Source: an uncultured Synechococcales cyanobacterium (lineage in GTDB: Bacteria > Cyanobacteriota > Cyanobacteriia > Thermosynechococcales > Thermosynechococcaceae). From it: DNA of 64,000 bases. The notes under the pieces were generated by a model. It ran no database searches and was not told where the DNA came from. It saw only the letters and a program-made list of their open reading frames with translations. Below are positions 42,408 through 52,847 of the stretch, piece by piece. Location of the stretch: assembly GCA_902806435.1 (NCBI GenBank), contig CADCWO010000230.1, positions 1 to 64,000 on the forward strand, in the 5' to 3' direction. The number at the start of each line of letters is the position of its first letter. Positions within the stretch are counted from its first letter, which is position 1. The position numbers and the translations under genes were made by a program.

Positions 42408-42887
42408 ATGACTCAGCCGACAGCTCAAGATGAAGTGATGATGGCGAAAGCCCTGGTTGAGGCTCGCACAGCCCTAGCCAACGGGGGGGCGGGTATTGCA
42501 GCGCTACTGTTGTGGGGCAATGAGATTCTGGCCCTGGATCACAACCGATGTGACGAAGGGGATCAGACAGCTCACGCAGAGATGGTGGTACTCCGCCAAG
42601 CTGCTCAGCGCTTGAGTGCAATGAGTGAGGCACAAAAGGCTGAGCTGACGCTATATACAACCCTCGAACCCTGCTTGATGTGCCTGTCAGCGATCTCCTT
42701 TGTCGGGATTAGACGTGTGGTCTACTCGGCTCTGAACAAGGACGGTACGGAGGATGTCTGGATCGCGCGGGGAATTACTATAGAACAGATCAATGGCCTG
42801 CTTGTCCGAGGACCACTAGAACTCGTCCCCGGTGTACTGCGAGAGGAGGGTATAGCACTACTAGCAGCAATGAGTAAGCAAGCGTAA
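42408..42887 (+). CDS. CMP/dCMP-type zinc deaminase
   Basis: A 159-residue deaminase with the zinc motifs TAHAEMVVLRQA (His, catalytic Glu) and TLEPCLMCLSA (two Cys). That spacing fits nucleoside or tRNA/guanine deaminases. SAISFVGIRRVVYSA is typical of the guanine/TadA-like branch. The substrate (cytidine, guanine, riboflavin-type pyrimidine or another) cannot be decided. It sits 21 bp after flv3 and 18 bp before flv1 on the same strand, so it is co-transcribed with a photosynthetic electron-sink pair, an unexpected neighbour. Confidence 0.88.
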   Translation: MTQPTAQDEVMMAKALVEARTALANGGAGIAALLLWGNEILALDHNRCDEGDQTAHAEMVVLRQAAQRLSAMSEAQKAELTLYTTLEPCLMCLSAISFVGIRRVVYSALNKDGTEDVWIARGITIEQINGLLVRGPLELVPGVLREEGIALLAAMSKQA

Positions 42888-42905
42888 CCTCATTAGGAGG
42901 CAATC

Positions 42906-44669
42906 ATGAATGGACGAGTACTGAATAAGCCACGCGATGTCCAAGTTTTGCCGATCGCTACTGGGACAATGGTGGTGCGATCTCGCAGTTGGACACGGTT
43001 AAAGTTTGAGATTGAATATGCCCTCCAGCGGGGTACTACGGCCAACACCTATTTGATTCAAGGGGCTAAAACAGCCTTAATCGACCCGCCCGGAGAGACG
43101 TTTACCGAGATTTTTTTGCAGGAACTCCAGCAGCGATTGGATTTTCAGCGACTAGATTATGTGGTTTTGGGGCATGTCAACCCTAACCGGGTGGCAACTC
43201 TTAAGGCCCTACTCAGCTTGACAGGGCTATCCAACATTACTGTCGTTTGCTCCAACCCTGGTGCGATAGCTTTACGTAATGCCTGGTCAGGAACGGCGGA
43301 CAGTGATGGGCCAGCAGATCAGCCCTTACCCAAGATCCAGATCATGCGGGGCGAGTCAACCCTCGATCTAGGTCAAGGCCATCAGCTTCAATTCATTCCT
43401 ACCCCCAGTCCGCGTTGGCCGGATAGCCTCTGTACCTACGATCCACAGACAGAAATTTTGTTCAGTGACAAGTTATTCGGAGCCCATGTTTGTGGTGATC
43501 AAGTGTTTGACGAGGGCTGGCAGGCGCTGATAGAAGACCGGCGCTACTACTATGACTGCCTGATGGCTCCCAACGCCCGTAGTGTGGAAACGGCGCTAGA
43601 GAAGCTGACTGACTTACCTGTACGCCTCTATGCACCAGGGCATGGTCCGATTGTCCGCTACGGCTTGATAGACTTGACTCGTTCCTACGAAAAGTGGAAC
43701 CGGGAACAGAAGATTCAAGAGACATCCGTAGCCCTGCTGTATGCTTCCGCCTATGGCAACACTGCAACTTTAGGCCAAGCGATCGCTCGGGGGATTACCA
43801 AAGCCGGAGTTGCTGTTGAGGCAATTAACTGTGAAGTCGCAGCCCCAGAAGAAATCCGGGAGGCAGCCGAGAAGTGTGCTGGGTTTATCATCGGCTCCCC
43901 CACGCTGGGCGGTCATATGCCAACGCCAGTTCAAACAGCTTTAGGCATTGTGTTGGCTACGGCAAGCAAAAGCAAATTAGCAGGTGTGTTTGGTTCCTAC
44001 GGCTGGAGTGGTGAAGCGATTGATCTGATTGAAACTAAACTGCAAGACGCGGGCTACAGTTTTGGCTTTGAACCGATCCGAATTAAGTTCAAGCCTACAG
44101 ATGCTACCCTCCAATTCTGTGAAGAAGCGGGCACTGACTTTGCGCAATCCCTCAAGAAAGCAAAGAAAGTTCGGGAACCTCGCCAATCTCAACCCGCTAG
44201 TAGCGTTGAGCAAGCCGTAGGACGAATTGTTGGCTCCTTAAGTGTGATCACTGCCCAGCGAGGGGATGCCAAGAGTGCAATGTTAGCTTCCTGGGTTTCC
44301 CAAGCTACCTTTACCCCCCCAGGGCTGACTATAGCCGTTGCTAAGGACCGGGCTATTGAATCGCTGATGCACTCAGGTGGTCGATTTGCCCTCAATGTCT
44401 TAGCCGAAGGCAAGCACCTGGGCTTGATGAAACACTTTCTCAAACCCTTTGGCCCCGGTGAAGACCGCTTTGCCGGCGTGGAAACCCAGGAAGCTAGCAA
44501 TGGCTCCCCAATCCTCAAGGATGCCTTAGCCTACTTGGAGTGCCGTGCCGAAAGTCGCATGGAGTGTGGCGACCACTGGCTTGTCTATGCCGTAGTTGAA
44601 AATGGCAGCCTCCTACAACCGAACGCTCTGACTGCCATCCATCACCGCAAATCTGGTACCCGTTATTAG
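42906..44669 (+). CDS. flv1: flavodiiron protein Flv1 (non-canonical ligands)
   Basis: A 587-residue flavodiiron protein with the same three domains as Flv3. The diiron site is altered: GHVNPNR replaces HxExDH, giving Asn92, Asn94 and Arg95 for Glu, Asp and His; TPSPRWP lacks the His and SDKLFG replaces the CDAFG Asp with Lys context. This is the known pattern of Flv1, which works only in a heterodimer with Flv3. AGGAGGC precedes its ATG. Its reductase domain ends LTAIHHRKSG, parallel to Flv3, showing descent by duplication. It closes the operon. Confidence 0.92.
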   Translation: MNGRVLNKPRDVQVLPIATGTMVVRSRSWTRLKFEIEYALQRGTTANTYLIQGAKTALIDPPGETFTEIFLQELQQRLDFQRLDYVVLGHVNPNRVATLKALLSLTGLSNITVVCSNPGAIALRNAWSGTADSDGPADQPLPKIQIMRGESTLDLGQGHQLQFIPTPSPRWPDSLCTYDPQTEILFSDKLFGAHVCGDQVFDEGWQALIEDRRYYYDCLMAPNARSVETALEKLTDLPVRLYAPGHGPIVRYGLIDLTRSYEKWNREQKIQETSVALLYASAYGNTATLGQAIARGITKAGVAVEAINCEVAAPEEIREAAEKCAGFIIGSPTLGGHMPTPVQTALGIVLATASKSKLAGVFGSYGWSGEAIDLIETKLQDAGYSFGFEPIRIKFKPTDATLQFCEEAGTDFAQSLKKAKKVREPRQSQPASSVEQAVGRIVGSLSVITAQRGDAKSAMLASWVSQATFTPPGLTIAVAKDRAIESLMHSGGRFALNVLAEGKHLGLMKHFLKPFGPGEDRFAGVETQEASNGSPILKDALAYLECRAESRMECGDHWLVYAVVENGSLLQPNALTAIHHRKSGTRY

Positions 44670-44783
44670 AACCGAGCATCAGGAACCTTAATTTGTTGTA
44701 GCTGTAGATTCTAAAGCGTCAATTTTGGTTAAAGTTCATCTGTCCAAGGGAATTATAGTAAAAATCCTCTTTCCTACTTTCCA

Positions 44784-45896
44784 ATGGACTTTATTGACCA
44801 AATTAAGCCAATTAGTGAACAAATCTCAAAATTGAGAGAACACATTAAAATAGAGGAGGCGACTAAAAGTGCCTTCGTGATGCCGTTGATTCAGGCTTTA
44901 GGGTATAACGTTTTTAACCCAATGGAGGTTTGTCCCGAATTTATTGCAGATGCACCGGGGCTAAAAGGAGAAACAGTCAATTATGCCATTTTAAGAGATG
45001 GTGATCCCATCATGGTGTTTGAGTGCAAGTGGTGTGGCGAAAAATTAGGCTATCCCAGCCATGGTTCTCAGTTGTACCGATACCTCTCGTCAACCCCAGC
45101 AAAGTTTGGTGTCTTAACCAACGGTGTGCTCTACAGGTTCTACACTGACTTAGAAAAGCCAAACATGATGGACTCTAAGCCATTCCTAGAGTTCAATATG
45201 CTTGATCTTCAAGAGCCACTGATTACTGAGTTAAAAAGTTTTTCTAAGTCCGCTTTCAACCCAGAAGGGTTGCAGAACGTAGCTCGAAATTTAATGTACA
45301 CCAGCGAAGTCAAGCGGATCATGGCTGAGCAACTCGCTGATCCAGAGCCGGATTTTGTCAGATTTTTTGCAAAAAAGATTTATACCGAAAATATTGCTCC
45401 AGCAGTAATGGACAAGTTTAAGGAGATCACTAAACGCTCCTTAAATGAGTTCATCAAAGAGCGTATTATTGGGACGTTACAGACAGCTCTTAACGCTGGC
45501 GAAGCAACGTCTTCTAACTTCCCTAACGGTACAGCTAGTATTGGCGTGATTACTACTGAGGAAGAGCTTGAAGGCTTTCATATTGTCAAAGCGGTTTTGC
45601 GAGAAGCTGTTGATATTAAGCGCATCCACTCTAAAGACACTAAGAGTTACTTTGCTGTTCTTCTAGATGGCAATACTTGGAAAACCATTTGCCGCCTTTA
45701 CTTCAACTCTAAACAGAAATATATTGGTCTATTCGATAAAGACAAAAAGGAAATCAAAACTCCTATTTCAAGCTTGGAGGATCTATACAGCTTTACTTCG
45801 GAATTGAGAACTGCAGTCAGTCGTTTAGATAAGGGAAGTACTACAACTGAACCAAGTGAGATAGAGAATGAAGCCGTTGCAGATGCAATAGCCTAA
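44784..45896 (+). CDS. stand-alone HsdR_N-type restriction-endonuclease-like protein
   Basis: A 370-residue protein. Its first 150 residues resemble the N-terminal nuclease domain of type I restriction subunit HsdR: TKSAFVMPLIQALGYNVFNP, then the PD-(D/E)XK core with Glu80 and Lys82 in VFECKWCG, and SQLYRYLSSTPAKFGVLTNG. The metal-binding Asp usual in the VDYAI strand is Asn66 here (ETVNYAIL), one base change from Asp. The C-terminal half (GVITTEEELEGFHIVKAVLR and on) is a conserved partner domain. No methylase, specificity or helicase gene is adjacent. A defence or DNA-repair role is possible; activity is doubtful. Confidence 0.78.
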   Translation: MDFIDQIKPISEQISKLREHIKIEEATKSAFVMPLIQALGYNVFNPMEVCPEFIADAPGLKGETVNYAILRDGDPIMVFECKWCGEKLGYPSHGSQLYRYLSSTPAKFGVLTNGVLYRFYTDLEKPNMMDSKPFLEFNMLDLQEPLITELKSFSKSAFNPEGLQNVARNLMYTSEVKRIMAEQLADPEPDFVRFFAKKIYTENIAPAVMDKFKEITKRSLNEFIKERIIGTLQTALNAGEATSSNFPNGTASIGVITTEEELEGFHIVKAVLREAVDIKRIHSKDTKSYFAVLLDGNTWKTICRLYFNSKQKYIGLFDKDKKEIKTPISSLEDLYSFTSELRTAVSRLDKGSTTTEPSEIENEAVADAIA

Positions 45897-45953
45897 TCTG
45901 CCAGCAACTCGATAGGCGGCTCTTTGAATGCAAGAGAAACAACAAGTGAGTCG

Positions 45954-46451
45954 CTAAAGCTCCCCTCGAATTTCCTCAACGACCCCGTCGCGCAGCAGAA
46001 TCTCTACCTGCATTTTCTGGATCAAATTGTCGCCTTGGCTGACGTGAAAAAAGCTGTCTATTTGCCCCTGGCTTACTTCTTGGTTGAGTTCTAGCAGTTG
46101 TACTTGTTGCAGTTGCTGAAGCGCTTGGTTCTTCTGCTCTAGCAGTTCACTACGTTGATTATTGACTTGCACTTGCACATCATTCAGTTGGGCTTGAATG
46201 GTATCACTGGGTTGTAGCCCAGAAGACCCAACAAGCTGAAGACCCTGCTTTTGCACTTCCGCCATGATTTGCTGAGCTTGCACCTCTAATTGCTGAAGCT
46301 GAGCATCTGCCTGGTTGAGCTGAGCTTGAAGCTGTTGCTGTGCCTCCTCCTTCCAGCGCGGGGTAACGATCGCCTTGACGTTGATGGTTCGTCTTAGCAG
46401 AAGTTGCTGGTTGGAAACCTGCATCGGAAAAAGCTCGTTAGAAACTTGCAT
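45954..46451 (-). CDS. YlqD-like coiled-coil protein
   Basis: A 165-residue protein dominated by Gln/Leu-rich heptads (LQAQLNQADAQLQQLEVQAQ), with a beta end NLIQKMQVEILLRDGVVEEI, matching the YlqD family of unknown function. The first nine codons (MQVSNELFP) are followed by a second MQVSN, a short internal duplication, so either Met may start. It begins 24 bp after the acyl-ACP synthetase stop on the same strand and is probably co-transcribed. Confidence 0.75.
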   Translation of the reverse strand: MQVSNELFPMQVSNQQLLLRRTINVKAIVTPRWKEEAQQQLQAQLNQADAQLQQLEVQAQQIMAEVQKQGLQLVGSSGLQPSDTIQAQLNDVQVQVNNQRSELLEQKNQALQQLQQVQLLELNQEVSQGQIDSFFHVSQGDNLIQKMQVEILLRDGVVEEIRGEL

Positions 46452-46475
46452 AAATAATTTAGTTAAGACTTCAAG

Positions 46476-48464
46476 TTAATCAAACATCCCGTTGATCATA
46501 TCTTGGTAGCGTTCCATGACAAGCGGACGTCGGATACTGAATTTTTGGGTCATGGTGCCATTCTCGATTGAGAACCCTTCTAAAACAAACCGAAATGCAC
46601 CAATTCGGTCATCGGCACGGTAGCCAGGGCGGTTCTTGACCTCCCGGTTGAGTTCTTGACGGAATAGATCTTGAATCAGTTTACTATCCAGTTGAATGGC
46701 TTGATAGTCTGCTGGAGCCTTTTCTGAGGCCTCTGGGAGGGTTAGGAATAGGCTTTGACTAGCAGCCCATTGCTGTAAGGCTTCCAAGTTGGGGACAATC
46801 AAGGCACCCAGCGATCGCTGATCTTGCCCCACTACCACAATCTGGTCAATGTAAGGGCTACGTAGACAGGCATCTTCCAGCGGCTGCGGCTCAATATTCT
46901 CCCCATTAGATAGCACAATCGTATCCTTGGCCCGTCCGGTAATCACCAGATCATTCTGAGGTGTTAGCCAGCCTAAATCTCCGGTGTTAAACCAGCCTTC
47001 GGAATCAATTACTTGGGCTGTCCCGTGTGGATTATGATCGTAACCCTGCATTACCTGAGGGCCACGCGCCACGATCACTCCCCGCTCTCCTTGAGGTAAG
47101 GGCCGGTGACTTTCCGGGTCCACAATCCGAATTTCTGTGTGGGGAATTGGCTGGCCGGCTGAACCGCGTAGATTGCGCCAAGGGCGGCGGGCCGTCAGAA
47201 CAGGGGAGGTTTCTGTTAAGCCATAGCCGACGAGAACTTGAGTCCCAACAATCTCAAAGAAGTTTTCTAAGTACATCCCCAAGGAGCCGCCGCCACTAAT
47301 GGATTGCTTGAAGCTGCCTCCGGTTGCTTCGCGCACTTTCTGGTAAACAATCTTGTTGCCTAAGTTGTGCAGAGGTGCGAGCAGCATCATTTGTAATCCG
47401 GCAGCTAAGCGTTCTGTGCTGGAAGGATTGAGACGCTTCAAGCTCAGCTTTTGAACTACACGGCGGGCATCAATATACCGCTGGCTGGTCTCGAAGAAAA
47501 AGTTGATCAATCGTTGCCGGCTAGGGGGTTGTTCCCGGAATTGCTTTTGCACCCCTTCATAGATCGATTCCCACAACCGGGGAACACTGACCATGTAGTG
47601 GGGCTTGTAGTGTTGCAAGTCACGTTTAACCTGGCGCAGATTTGTATAAATCTGTGTACAGCCACAGGAGAGCAAGAAGTACTCAGCCGCTCGCTCATAC
47701 ACATGCCAGATTGGCAAAATACTGAGAACGCGATCGCCCGGTTTAGGTTGAATTACAGCGTCTAAAGTTCTGACTTGATGCAGTAGATTGCTGTGACTAA
47801 GCATCACGCCCTTGGGCCTACCAGAGGTGCCAGAGGTATAAATCAAGGTTGCTAGGCGCTCCTGTGCCAGGGCTATAGGGATAAAAGTCCCTGCGTCAAT
47901 AGCCTTCTGGCCTGCTGCCATGACTTGCGTATAGTTGACAATCTGAGGAGAGCTAGCTTGATCGGGGTTGTGATCGCATAGCAGCACAATTAACTTCAGC
48001 GGTAACTTGCTCAGTTGCGGCTGAAGCTTTTCTAGTGTTTCTTGGTCTTCCGCAATCAGGGTAGTACTACCACTATCTTCCAGAATGAACAGCAGTTCCT
48101 CGCGATCCGCTTGAGGGCTGCGAACAGCATCCGCTGCCCCGGCCATCATGCTGCCTTGATCTGCCACTAACCAGCGCGGGCTATTGTCAGCAATCAGAGC
48201 GACACGCGGCGGCTCTAGGCCTGGTTTACCTTCAACGCCTAGGGATTGCAGCCCTGCGGCAAACTGGCGAATCTGTTGATGCAGTTGGCCATAGGTGATT
48301 TCAACCATAGGCTGGCTATGCGGTGCTTTCAAGGCAACCACATCCTGAAATTTCTGTGCTACCAGTGCCCAGATTTCTGGCAGGGACTGTAGGGACTGAT
48401 AGCCATCTTGAGAGCCTAGAGGCTGGCGTTGGTAACTTTTAGTCGGCGGACTGATGGAACTCAT
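46476..48464 (-). CDS. aas: long-chain acyl-ACP (acyl-CoA) synthetase
   Basis: A 662-residue AMP-forming ligase. The P-loop motif IYTSGTSGRPKGVMLSHSNL is complete. GYGLTETSPVL and GWFNTGDLGWL (A5-A7) and the C-terminal catalytic Lys region ENGTMTQKFSIRRPLV follow. In cyanobacteria the single enzyme of this type, Slr1609-like, activates free fatty acids onto acyl carrier protein and recycles lipids. Length is normal. It is divergent from chlH across a 328-bp gap. Confidence 0.9.
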   Translation of the reverse strand: MSSISPPTKSYQRQPLGSQDGYQSLQSLPEIWALVAQKFQDVVALKAPHSQPMVEITYGQLHQQIRQFAAGLQSLGVEGKPGLEPPRVALIADNSPRWLVADQGSMMAGAADAVRSPQADREELLFILEDSGSTTLIAEDQETLEKLQPQLSKLPLKLIVLLCDHNPDQASSPQIVNYTQVMAAGQKAIDAGTFIPIALAQERLATLIYTSGTSGRPKGVMLSHSNLLHQVRTLDAVIQPKPGDRVLSILPIWHVYERAAEYFLLSCGCTQIYTNLRQVKRDLQHYKPHYMVSVPRLWESIYEGVQKQFREQPPSRQRLINFFFETSQRYIDARRVVQKLSLKRLNPSSTERLAAGLQMMLLAPLHNLGNKIVYQKVREATGGSFKQSISGGGSLGMYLENFFEIVGTQVLVGYGLTETSPVLTARRPWRNLRGSAGQPIPHTEIRIVDPESHRPLPQGERGVIVARGPQVMQGYDHNPHGTAQVIDSEGWFNTGDLGWLTPQNDLVITGRAKDTIVLSNGENIEPQPLEDACLRSPYIDQIVVVGQDQRSLGALIVPNLEALQQWAASQSLFLTLPEASEKAPADYQAIQLDSKLIQDLFRQELNREVKNRPGYRADDRIGAFRFVLEGFSIENGTMTQKFSIRRPLVMERYQDMINGMFD

Positions 48465-48707
48465 GATTTTTCTAGCAACCTTGGAGTCAGAACCACAGCA
48501 CTAACGTTAAACGACCCCTGTTCAAAACTTACTATCGTTTGCTGGCGATGTTAGTTTAATGAAGATTCGTTTACAAAGTGGCAGTTGTGGCGCTCACAAA
48601 TGTCACGGAAAATGAAGAATCATTGCGAAGTTGTTAACAAATTGTGTCAGTTAATCGGCAAAACCCGTATTACGTCAACATTCTTTGGAAGAATATAGAA
48701 ACACATC

Positions 48708-48775
48708 AGAGGGGCAAGTTGCAGAGAAGGACCCGAACTGTAGCGATTGCCCTTAGTCCTCTAGATACCTGTATC
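48708..48775 (+). promoter_or_regulatory. structured chlH leader
   Basis: AGAG-GGGCAA (48708-48717) pairs with TTGCCC (48747-48752) and, after a 6-base bulge, CTCT (48759-48762). A second small hairpin GATAC/GTATC (48764-48775) lies directly ahead of the AAAGGAG ribosome site of chlH. This could modulate chlH translation. The remaining part of the 328-bp aas-chlH gap shows no gene or recognised RNA. Confidence 0.4.
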
Positions 48776-48792
48776 CAAAGGAGCCAGAATTC

Positions 48793-51700
48793 ATGTTCAC
48801 CCACGTCAAGCCCACCGTTAGGCACATTGTCCCTGAGAATTTGCAGGGCCGCTCCCTGATGAAAGTGGTCTATGTCGTGCTAGAGCCACAGTACCAAAGT
48901 TCTCTCTCGGCAGCGGTGCACTCAATTAACCGCACCCATCCAAACTTGGCGGTCGAGATCAGTGGTTACTTGTTGGAGGAATTGCGCCAGCCAGAAAATT
49001 ACGAGGCGTTCAAACAAGACGTGGCGGCGGCGAATGTATTTATTGGTTCTCTGATCTTTGTGGAAGATTTAGCAGAGAAGGTGGCGGCGGCGGTTGAGCC
49101 GCAGCGCGATCGCCTGGATGCCGCCGTTGTCTTCCCTTCAATGCCTCAGGTAATGCGCCTCAACAAGCTGGGCAGCTTCTCGATGGCTAATTTGGGCCAG
49201 TCCCAGAGCATGATTGCTCAGTTCATGCGCAAGCGCAAAGAGCAATCCGGGGCTTCCTTCCAGGATGGGATGTTGAAACTGCTGCAAACGCTGCCCAAGG
49301 TACTGAAGTACTTGCCAATCGACAAAGCTCAGGATGCCCGCAACTTTATGCTCAGCTTCCAGTACTGGCTGGGAGGTTCGCAGGATAACCTCGAGAATTT
49401 CTTGTTGATGTTGGCAGATAAGTACATTCCGGCTTTGAAGCATCAAGTTAGCTTCCAAGACCCAGTGACCTACCTGGATATGGGAATCTGGCACCCCTTA
49501 GCTCCAGAGATGTTTGGTGATGTTAAAGAATATCTCAACTGGTTCAACTCCCGCCGGGATATTTCTGATGATCTCAAAGACCCATTGGCTCCCACGGTCG
49601 GCCTGGTCCTCCAGCGTACCCACTTGGTCACAGGAGATGACGCTCACTACGTAGCAATGGTCCAAGAGTTGGAATCCATGGGGGCTCGGGTGATTCCGGT
49701 ATTCGCGGGGGGTCTAGACTTTTCAAAACCCGTGGAGGCCTACTTTTATGACCCGGCATCCGGGGGTCAAACAGCCATTGTAGATATTGTGATTTCCCTA
49801 ACCGGGTTTGCCCTGGTCGGCGGTCCGGCGCGGCAGGATCACCCAAAAGCGATTGAAGCCTTGAAGCGGCTGAACCGGCCCTACATGGTAGCTTTGCCTC
49901 TGGTGTTTCAAACTACGGAAGAGTGGCAGGATAGCGACCTTGGCCTGCATCCGATTCAAGTGGCGCTACAAATTGCTTTACCGGAACTGGATGGAGCGAT
50001 TGAGCCAATTATTCTCTCCGGGCGGGATGGTGCGACAGGTAAAGCGATCGCGCTCCAGGATCGAATCGAAACGGTAGCGCGGCGAGCAATGAAGTGGGCC
50101 AACCTGCGCCGCAAACCAAAGCTAACCAAAAAGATTGCGATCACCGTCTTTAGTTTCCCTCCTGACAAAGGGAATGTCGGTACTGCTGCTTACCTGGATG
50201 TGTTTGGCTCTATCCACCGGGTGATGGAAGCTTTGCAACAGAATGGCTATGACGTGGAAACTCTACCGGAGACTGCTGCTGACCTCATGCAGGAAGTGCT
50301 GCACGATGCTCAGGCCCAGTACAGTAGCCCAGAACTCAACGTTGCTTACAAGATGCCGGTTCAGGAGTACGAAGCTCTTACCCCCTATGCCAAACGGCTA
50401 GAAGCTTCCTGGGGGCCACCCCCAGGCCACCTAAACAGCGACGGTCAAAATCTGCTGGTCTACGGTAAGCACTACGGCAATGTGTTTATTGGGGTGCAGC
50501 CGACCTTTGGCTATGAAGGTGACCCCATGCGGTTGCTGTTCTCTCGCTCCGCCAGCCCTCATCATGGGTTTGCTGCCTACTACACTTACTTGGAGCGGAT
50601 CTGGCAGGCAGATGCCCTGCTGCACTTTGGGACCCATGGCTCCCTAGAGTTCATGCCAGGGAAACAAATTGGCTTATCGGGAGACTGCTATCCCGATAAC
50701 TTGATTGGTACGATTCCCAACTTGTACTACTACGCTGCCAACAATCCTTCCGAGGCTACTATTGCCAAGCGGCGCAGCTACGCCAACACCATTAGCTACC
50801 TCACCCCGCCGGCGGAAAATGCCGGACTTTACAAAGGCTTAAAAGAACTGAGTGAGCTGATCGCTTCCTATCAGACCCTAAAAGACAGTGGTCGGGGGGT
50901 ACCAATTGTTAACGCTATTGTGGATAAATGCCGGATTGTCAACCTAGACCGCGATATTGTCTTGCCGGAGGCAGACGCTGCCGCCTTACCAGCGGAGGAG
51001 CGAGACACAATTGTGGGTCAGGTTTACATCAAGCTGATGGAAATTGAGTCGCGGTTGCTGCCCTGCGGGTTGCACGTGATTGGTAAGCCTCCTACTGCCC
51101 CGGAAGCGATCGCTACCTTGGTGAACATTGCCAGCCTAGACCGGGCGGAAGACGGTTTGCTAGGACTGCCCCGAATTATTGCCAACAGTATCGGTCGTAA
51201 TTTAGATGATATTTACCAGAACAGCGATCGCGGCGTCCTAGAGGATGTCCAATGCCTGCAAGATATTAATCTAGCAAGCCGCGCTGCAGTGACGGCCTTA
51301 GTACAAGCCCAAGCAGACGCTGAGGGACGAGTCAGCGCAATCTCCAAACTCAATTTCTTCAATATGGGTAAAAAAGCCCCTTGGCTAGAAGCACTGCATC
51401 AAGCGGGCTACCCAAAAGTGGATACTGAACCGCTGAAATCGCTGTTTGAGTACCTGGAGTTTTGCTTGGAACAAGTGGTGGCGGATAATGAACTCGGTGC
51501 ACTGCTGAAGGCCCTAGAAGGAGAGTACATTATTCCTGGTCCGGGGGGCGACCCGGTACGCAACCCGGATGTGCTGCCTACCGGCAAAAATATTCATGCT
51601 CTTGATCCTCAGTCCATTCCTACCACCGCCGCTGTTCAATCTGCCAAGTTAGTAGTGGATCGCCTACTAGCAAGGCAACAAGCTGAGAATAACGGTGCTT

Positions 51701-52770
51701 GGCCAGAAACGATTGCCTGCGTCCTGTGGGGTACGGACAACATCAAGACCTACGGCGAATCCTTGGCTCAAGTCCTCTGGCTAGTTGGTGTGCGACCTTT
51801 GCCTGACTCTCTGGGGCGGATCAATAAGTTGGAGCTGATTCCCCTAGCAGAACTGGGGCGGCCCCGGATTGATGTCGTGATCAACTGCTCTGGTGTCTTC
51901 CGTGATTTGTTTATCAATCAAATGGATTTACTGGATCGGGCCGTGAAGCTAGCAGCAGAGGCAGTTGAACCAGAAGCGATGAACTTTGTCCGCAAGCATG
52001 CCCTGAAGCAGTCAGAAGATTTAGGAATTAACCTGCGGCAAGCAGCAACCCGTGTTTTCTCCAATGCTTCTGGCTCCTATGCTTCCAACGTCAATTTAGC
52101 GGTAGAAAATAGCTCTTGGGATAGCGAGTCTGAGTTACAGGACATGTACCTCAGCCGTAAATCCTTTGCTTTTACCACCGACTCCCCCGGCACGATGGAA
52201 CAATCACGGCAGATTTTTGAGAACACCCTGGCAACTGTAGATGCTACTTTCCAAAATCTGGATTCTTCCGAAATTAGCCTAACGGATGTCAGCCATTACT
52301 TTGACTCTGACCCTACCAAGGTTGTCTCCAGACTGCGGGCAGATGGGAAAGCCCCGAGTGCTTTTATTGCAGATACGACTACGGCGAATGCTCAAGTCCG
52401 TACCCTCTCTGAAACGGTACGCCTCGATTCCCGCACTAAGCTACTCAACCCCAAATGGTACGAAGGAATGCTCAACCATGGGTACGAAGGCGTACGGGAG
52501 ATTTCTAAGCGCCTAGTTAACACTATGGGTTGGTCGGCCACAGCAGCGGCAGTCGATAACTGGGTTTACGAGGATGTCAACCAGGTTTATGTCCAAGACC
52601 AGGCAATGCAGGAGCGATTGAAAAACCTCAACCCTCATTCTTTCCGCAAGATTGTTGGTACTCTACTGGAAGTGAATGGTCGTGGCTATTGGGATACCAC
52701 GGAAGAGAACTTGGATAGATTGCGGCAACTCTACCAGGAGGTCGAAGACCGGATTGAGGGGATTGACTAA
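48793..52770 (+). CDS. chlH: magnesium chelatase subunit H
   Basis: A 1325-residue subunit, the normal length, which binds protoporphyrin IX and inserts Mg2+ with ChlI and ChlD, the first committed chlorophyll step. Landmarks are [17 protein letters not shown] at the start, [19 protein letters not shown], and the C-terminal [19 protein letters not shown] segment ([19 protein letters not shown]). The ATG has AAAGGAG nine bases upstream. The HxxxxE-like residues around [12 protein letters not shown] are intact. It is followed by a large nested hairpin. No chlI or chlD is in the window. Confidence 0.98.
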   Translation: MFTHVKPTVRHIVPENLQGRSLMKVVYVVLEPQYQSSLSAAVHSINRTHPNLAVEISGYLLEELRQPENYEAFKQDVAAANVFIGSLIFVEDLAEKVAAAVEPQRDRLDAAVVFPSMPQVMRLNKLGSFSMANLGQSQSMIAQFMRKRKEQSGASFQDGMLKLLQTLPKVLKYLPIDKAQDARNFMLSFQYWLGGSQDNLENFLLMLADKYIPALKHQVSFQDPVTYLDMGIWHPLAPEMFGDVKEYLNWFNSRRDISDDLKDPLAPTVGLVLQRTHLVTGDDAHYVAMVQELESMGARVIPVFAGGLDFSKPVEAYFYDPASGGQTAIVDIVISLTGFALVGGPARQDHPKAIEALKRLNRPYMVALPLVFQTTEEWQDSDLGLHPIQVALQIALPELDGAIEPIILSGRDGATGKAIALQDRIETVARRAMKWANLRRKPKLTKKIAITVFSFPPDKGNVGTAAYLDVFGSIHRVMEALQQNGYDVETLPETAADLMQEVLHDAQAQYSSPELNVAYKMPVQEYEALTPYAKRLEASWGPPPGHLNSDGQNLLVYGKHYGNVFIGVQPTFGYEGDPMRLLFSRSASPHHGFAAYYTYLERIWQADALLHFGTHGSLEFMPGKQIGLSGDCYPDNLIGTIPNLYYYAANNPSEATIAKRRSYANTISYLTPPAENAGLYKGLKELSELIASYQTLKDSGRGVPIVNAIVDKCRIVNLDRDIVLPEADAAALPAEERDTIVGQVYIKLMEIESRLLPCGLHVIGKPPTAPEAIATLVNIASLDRAEDGLLGLPRIIANSIGRNLDDIYQNSDRGVLEDVQCLQDINLASRAAVTALVQAQADAEGRVSAISKLNFFNMGKKAPWLEALHQAGYPKVDTEPLKSLFEYLEFCLEQVVADNELGALLKALEGEYIIPGPGGDPVRNPDVLPTGKNIHALDPQSIPTTAAVQSAKLVVDRLLARQQAENNGAWPETIACVLWGTDNIKTYGESLAQVLWLVGVRPLPDSLGRINKLELIPLAELGRPRIDVVINCSGVFRDLFINQMDLLDRAVKLAAEAVEPEAMNFVRKHALKQSEDLGINLRQAATRVFSNASGSYASNVNLAVENSSWDSESELQDMYLSRKSFAFTTDSPGTMEQSRQIFENTLATVDATFQNLDSSEISLTDVSHYFDSDPTKVVSRLRADGKAPSAFIADTTTANAQVRTLSETVRLDSRTKLLNPKWYEGMLNHGYEGVREISKRLVNTMGWSATAAAVDNWVYEDVNQVYVQDQAMQERLKNLNPHSFRKIVGTLLEVNGRGYWDTTEENLDRLRQLYQEVEDRIEGID

Positions 52771-52782
52771 ATAGCCCTACTT

Positions 52783-52847
52783 CCCAGCCCTAGGCGAGGT
52801 ATAGGAAGCAGCCTTAACTGGAGCTGCTTCTACTTCTTAGGGCTGGG
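52783..52847 (+). terminator. nested hairpin after chlH
   Basis: An outer perfect 10-bp stem CCCAGCCCTA/TAGGGCTGGG (52783-52792 and 52838-52847) encloses an inner perfect 8-bp stem GAAGCAGC/GCTGCTTC (52805-52812 and 52823-52830). It begins 13 bases after the chlH stop. There is no U tract, so it may protect the long chlH mRNA from 3' exonucleases rather than end transcription. Confidence 0.6.

Noticed and set aside
44784..45896. start of a restriction-modification or defence island
   Set aside because: Only one nuclease-like gene is present; neighbours are flv1, YlqD and acyl-ACP synthetase, and no methylase, helicase or other defence gene occurs.
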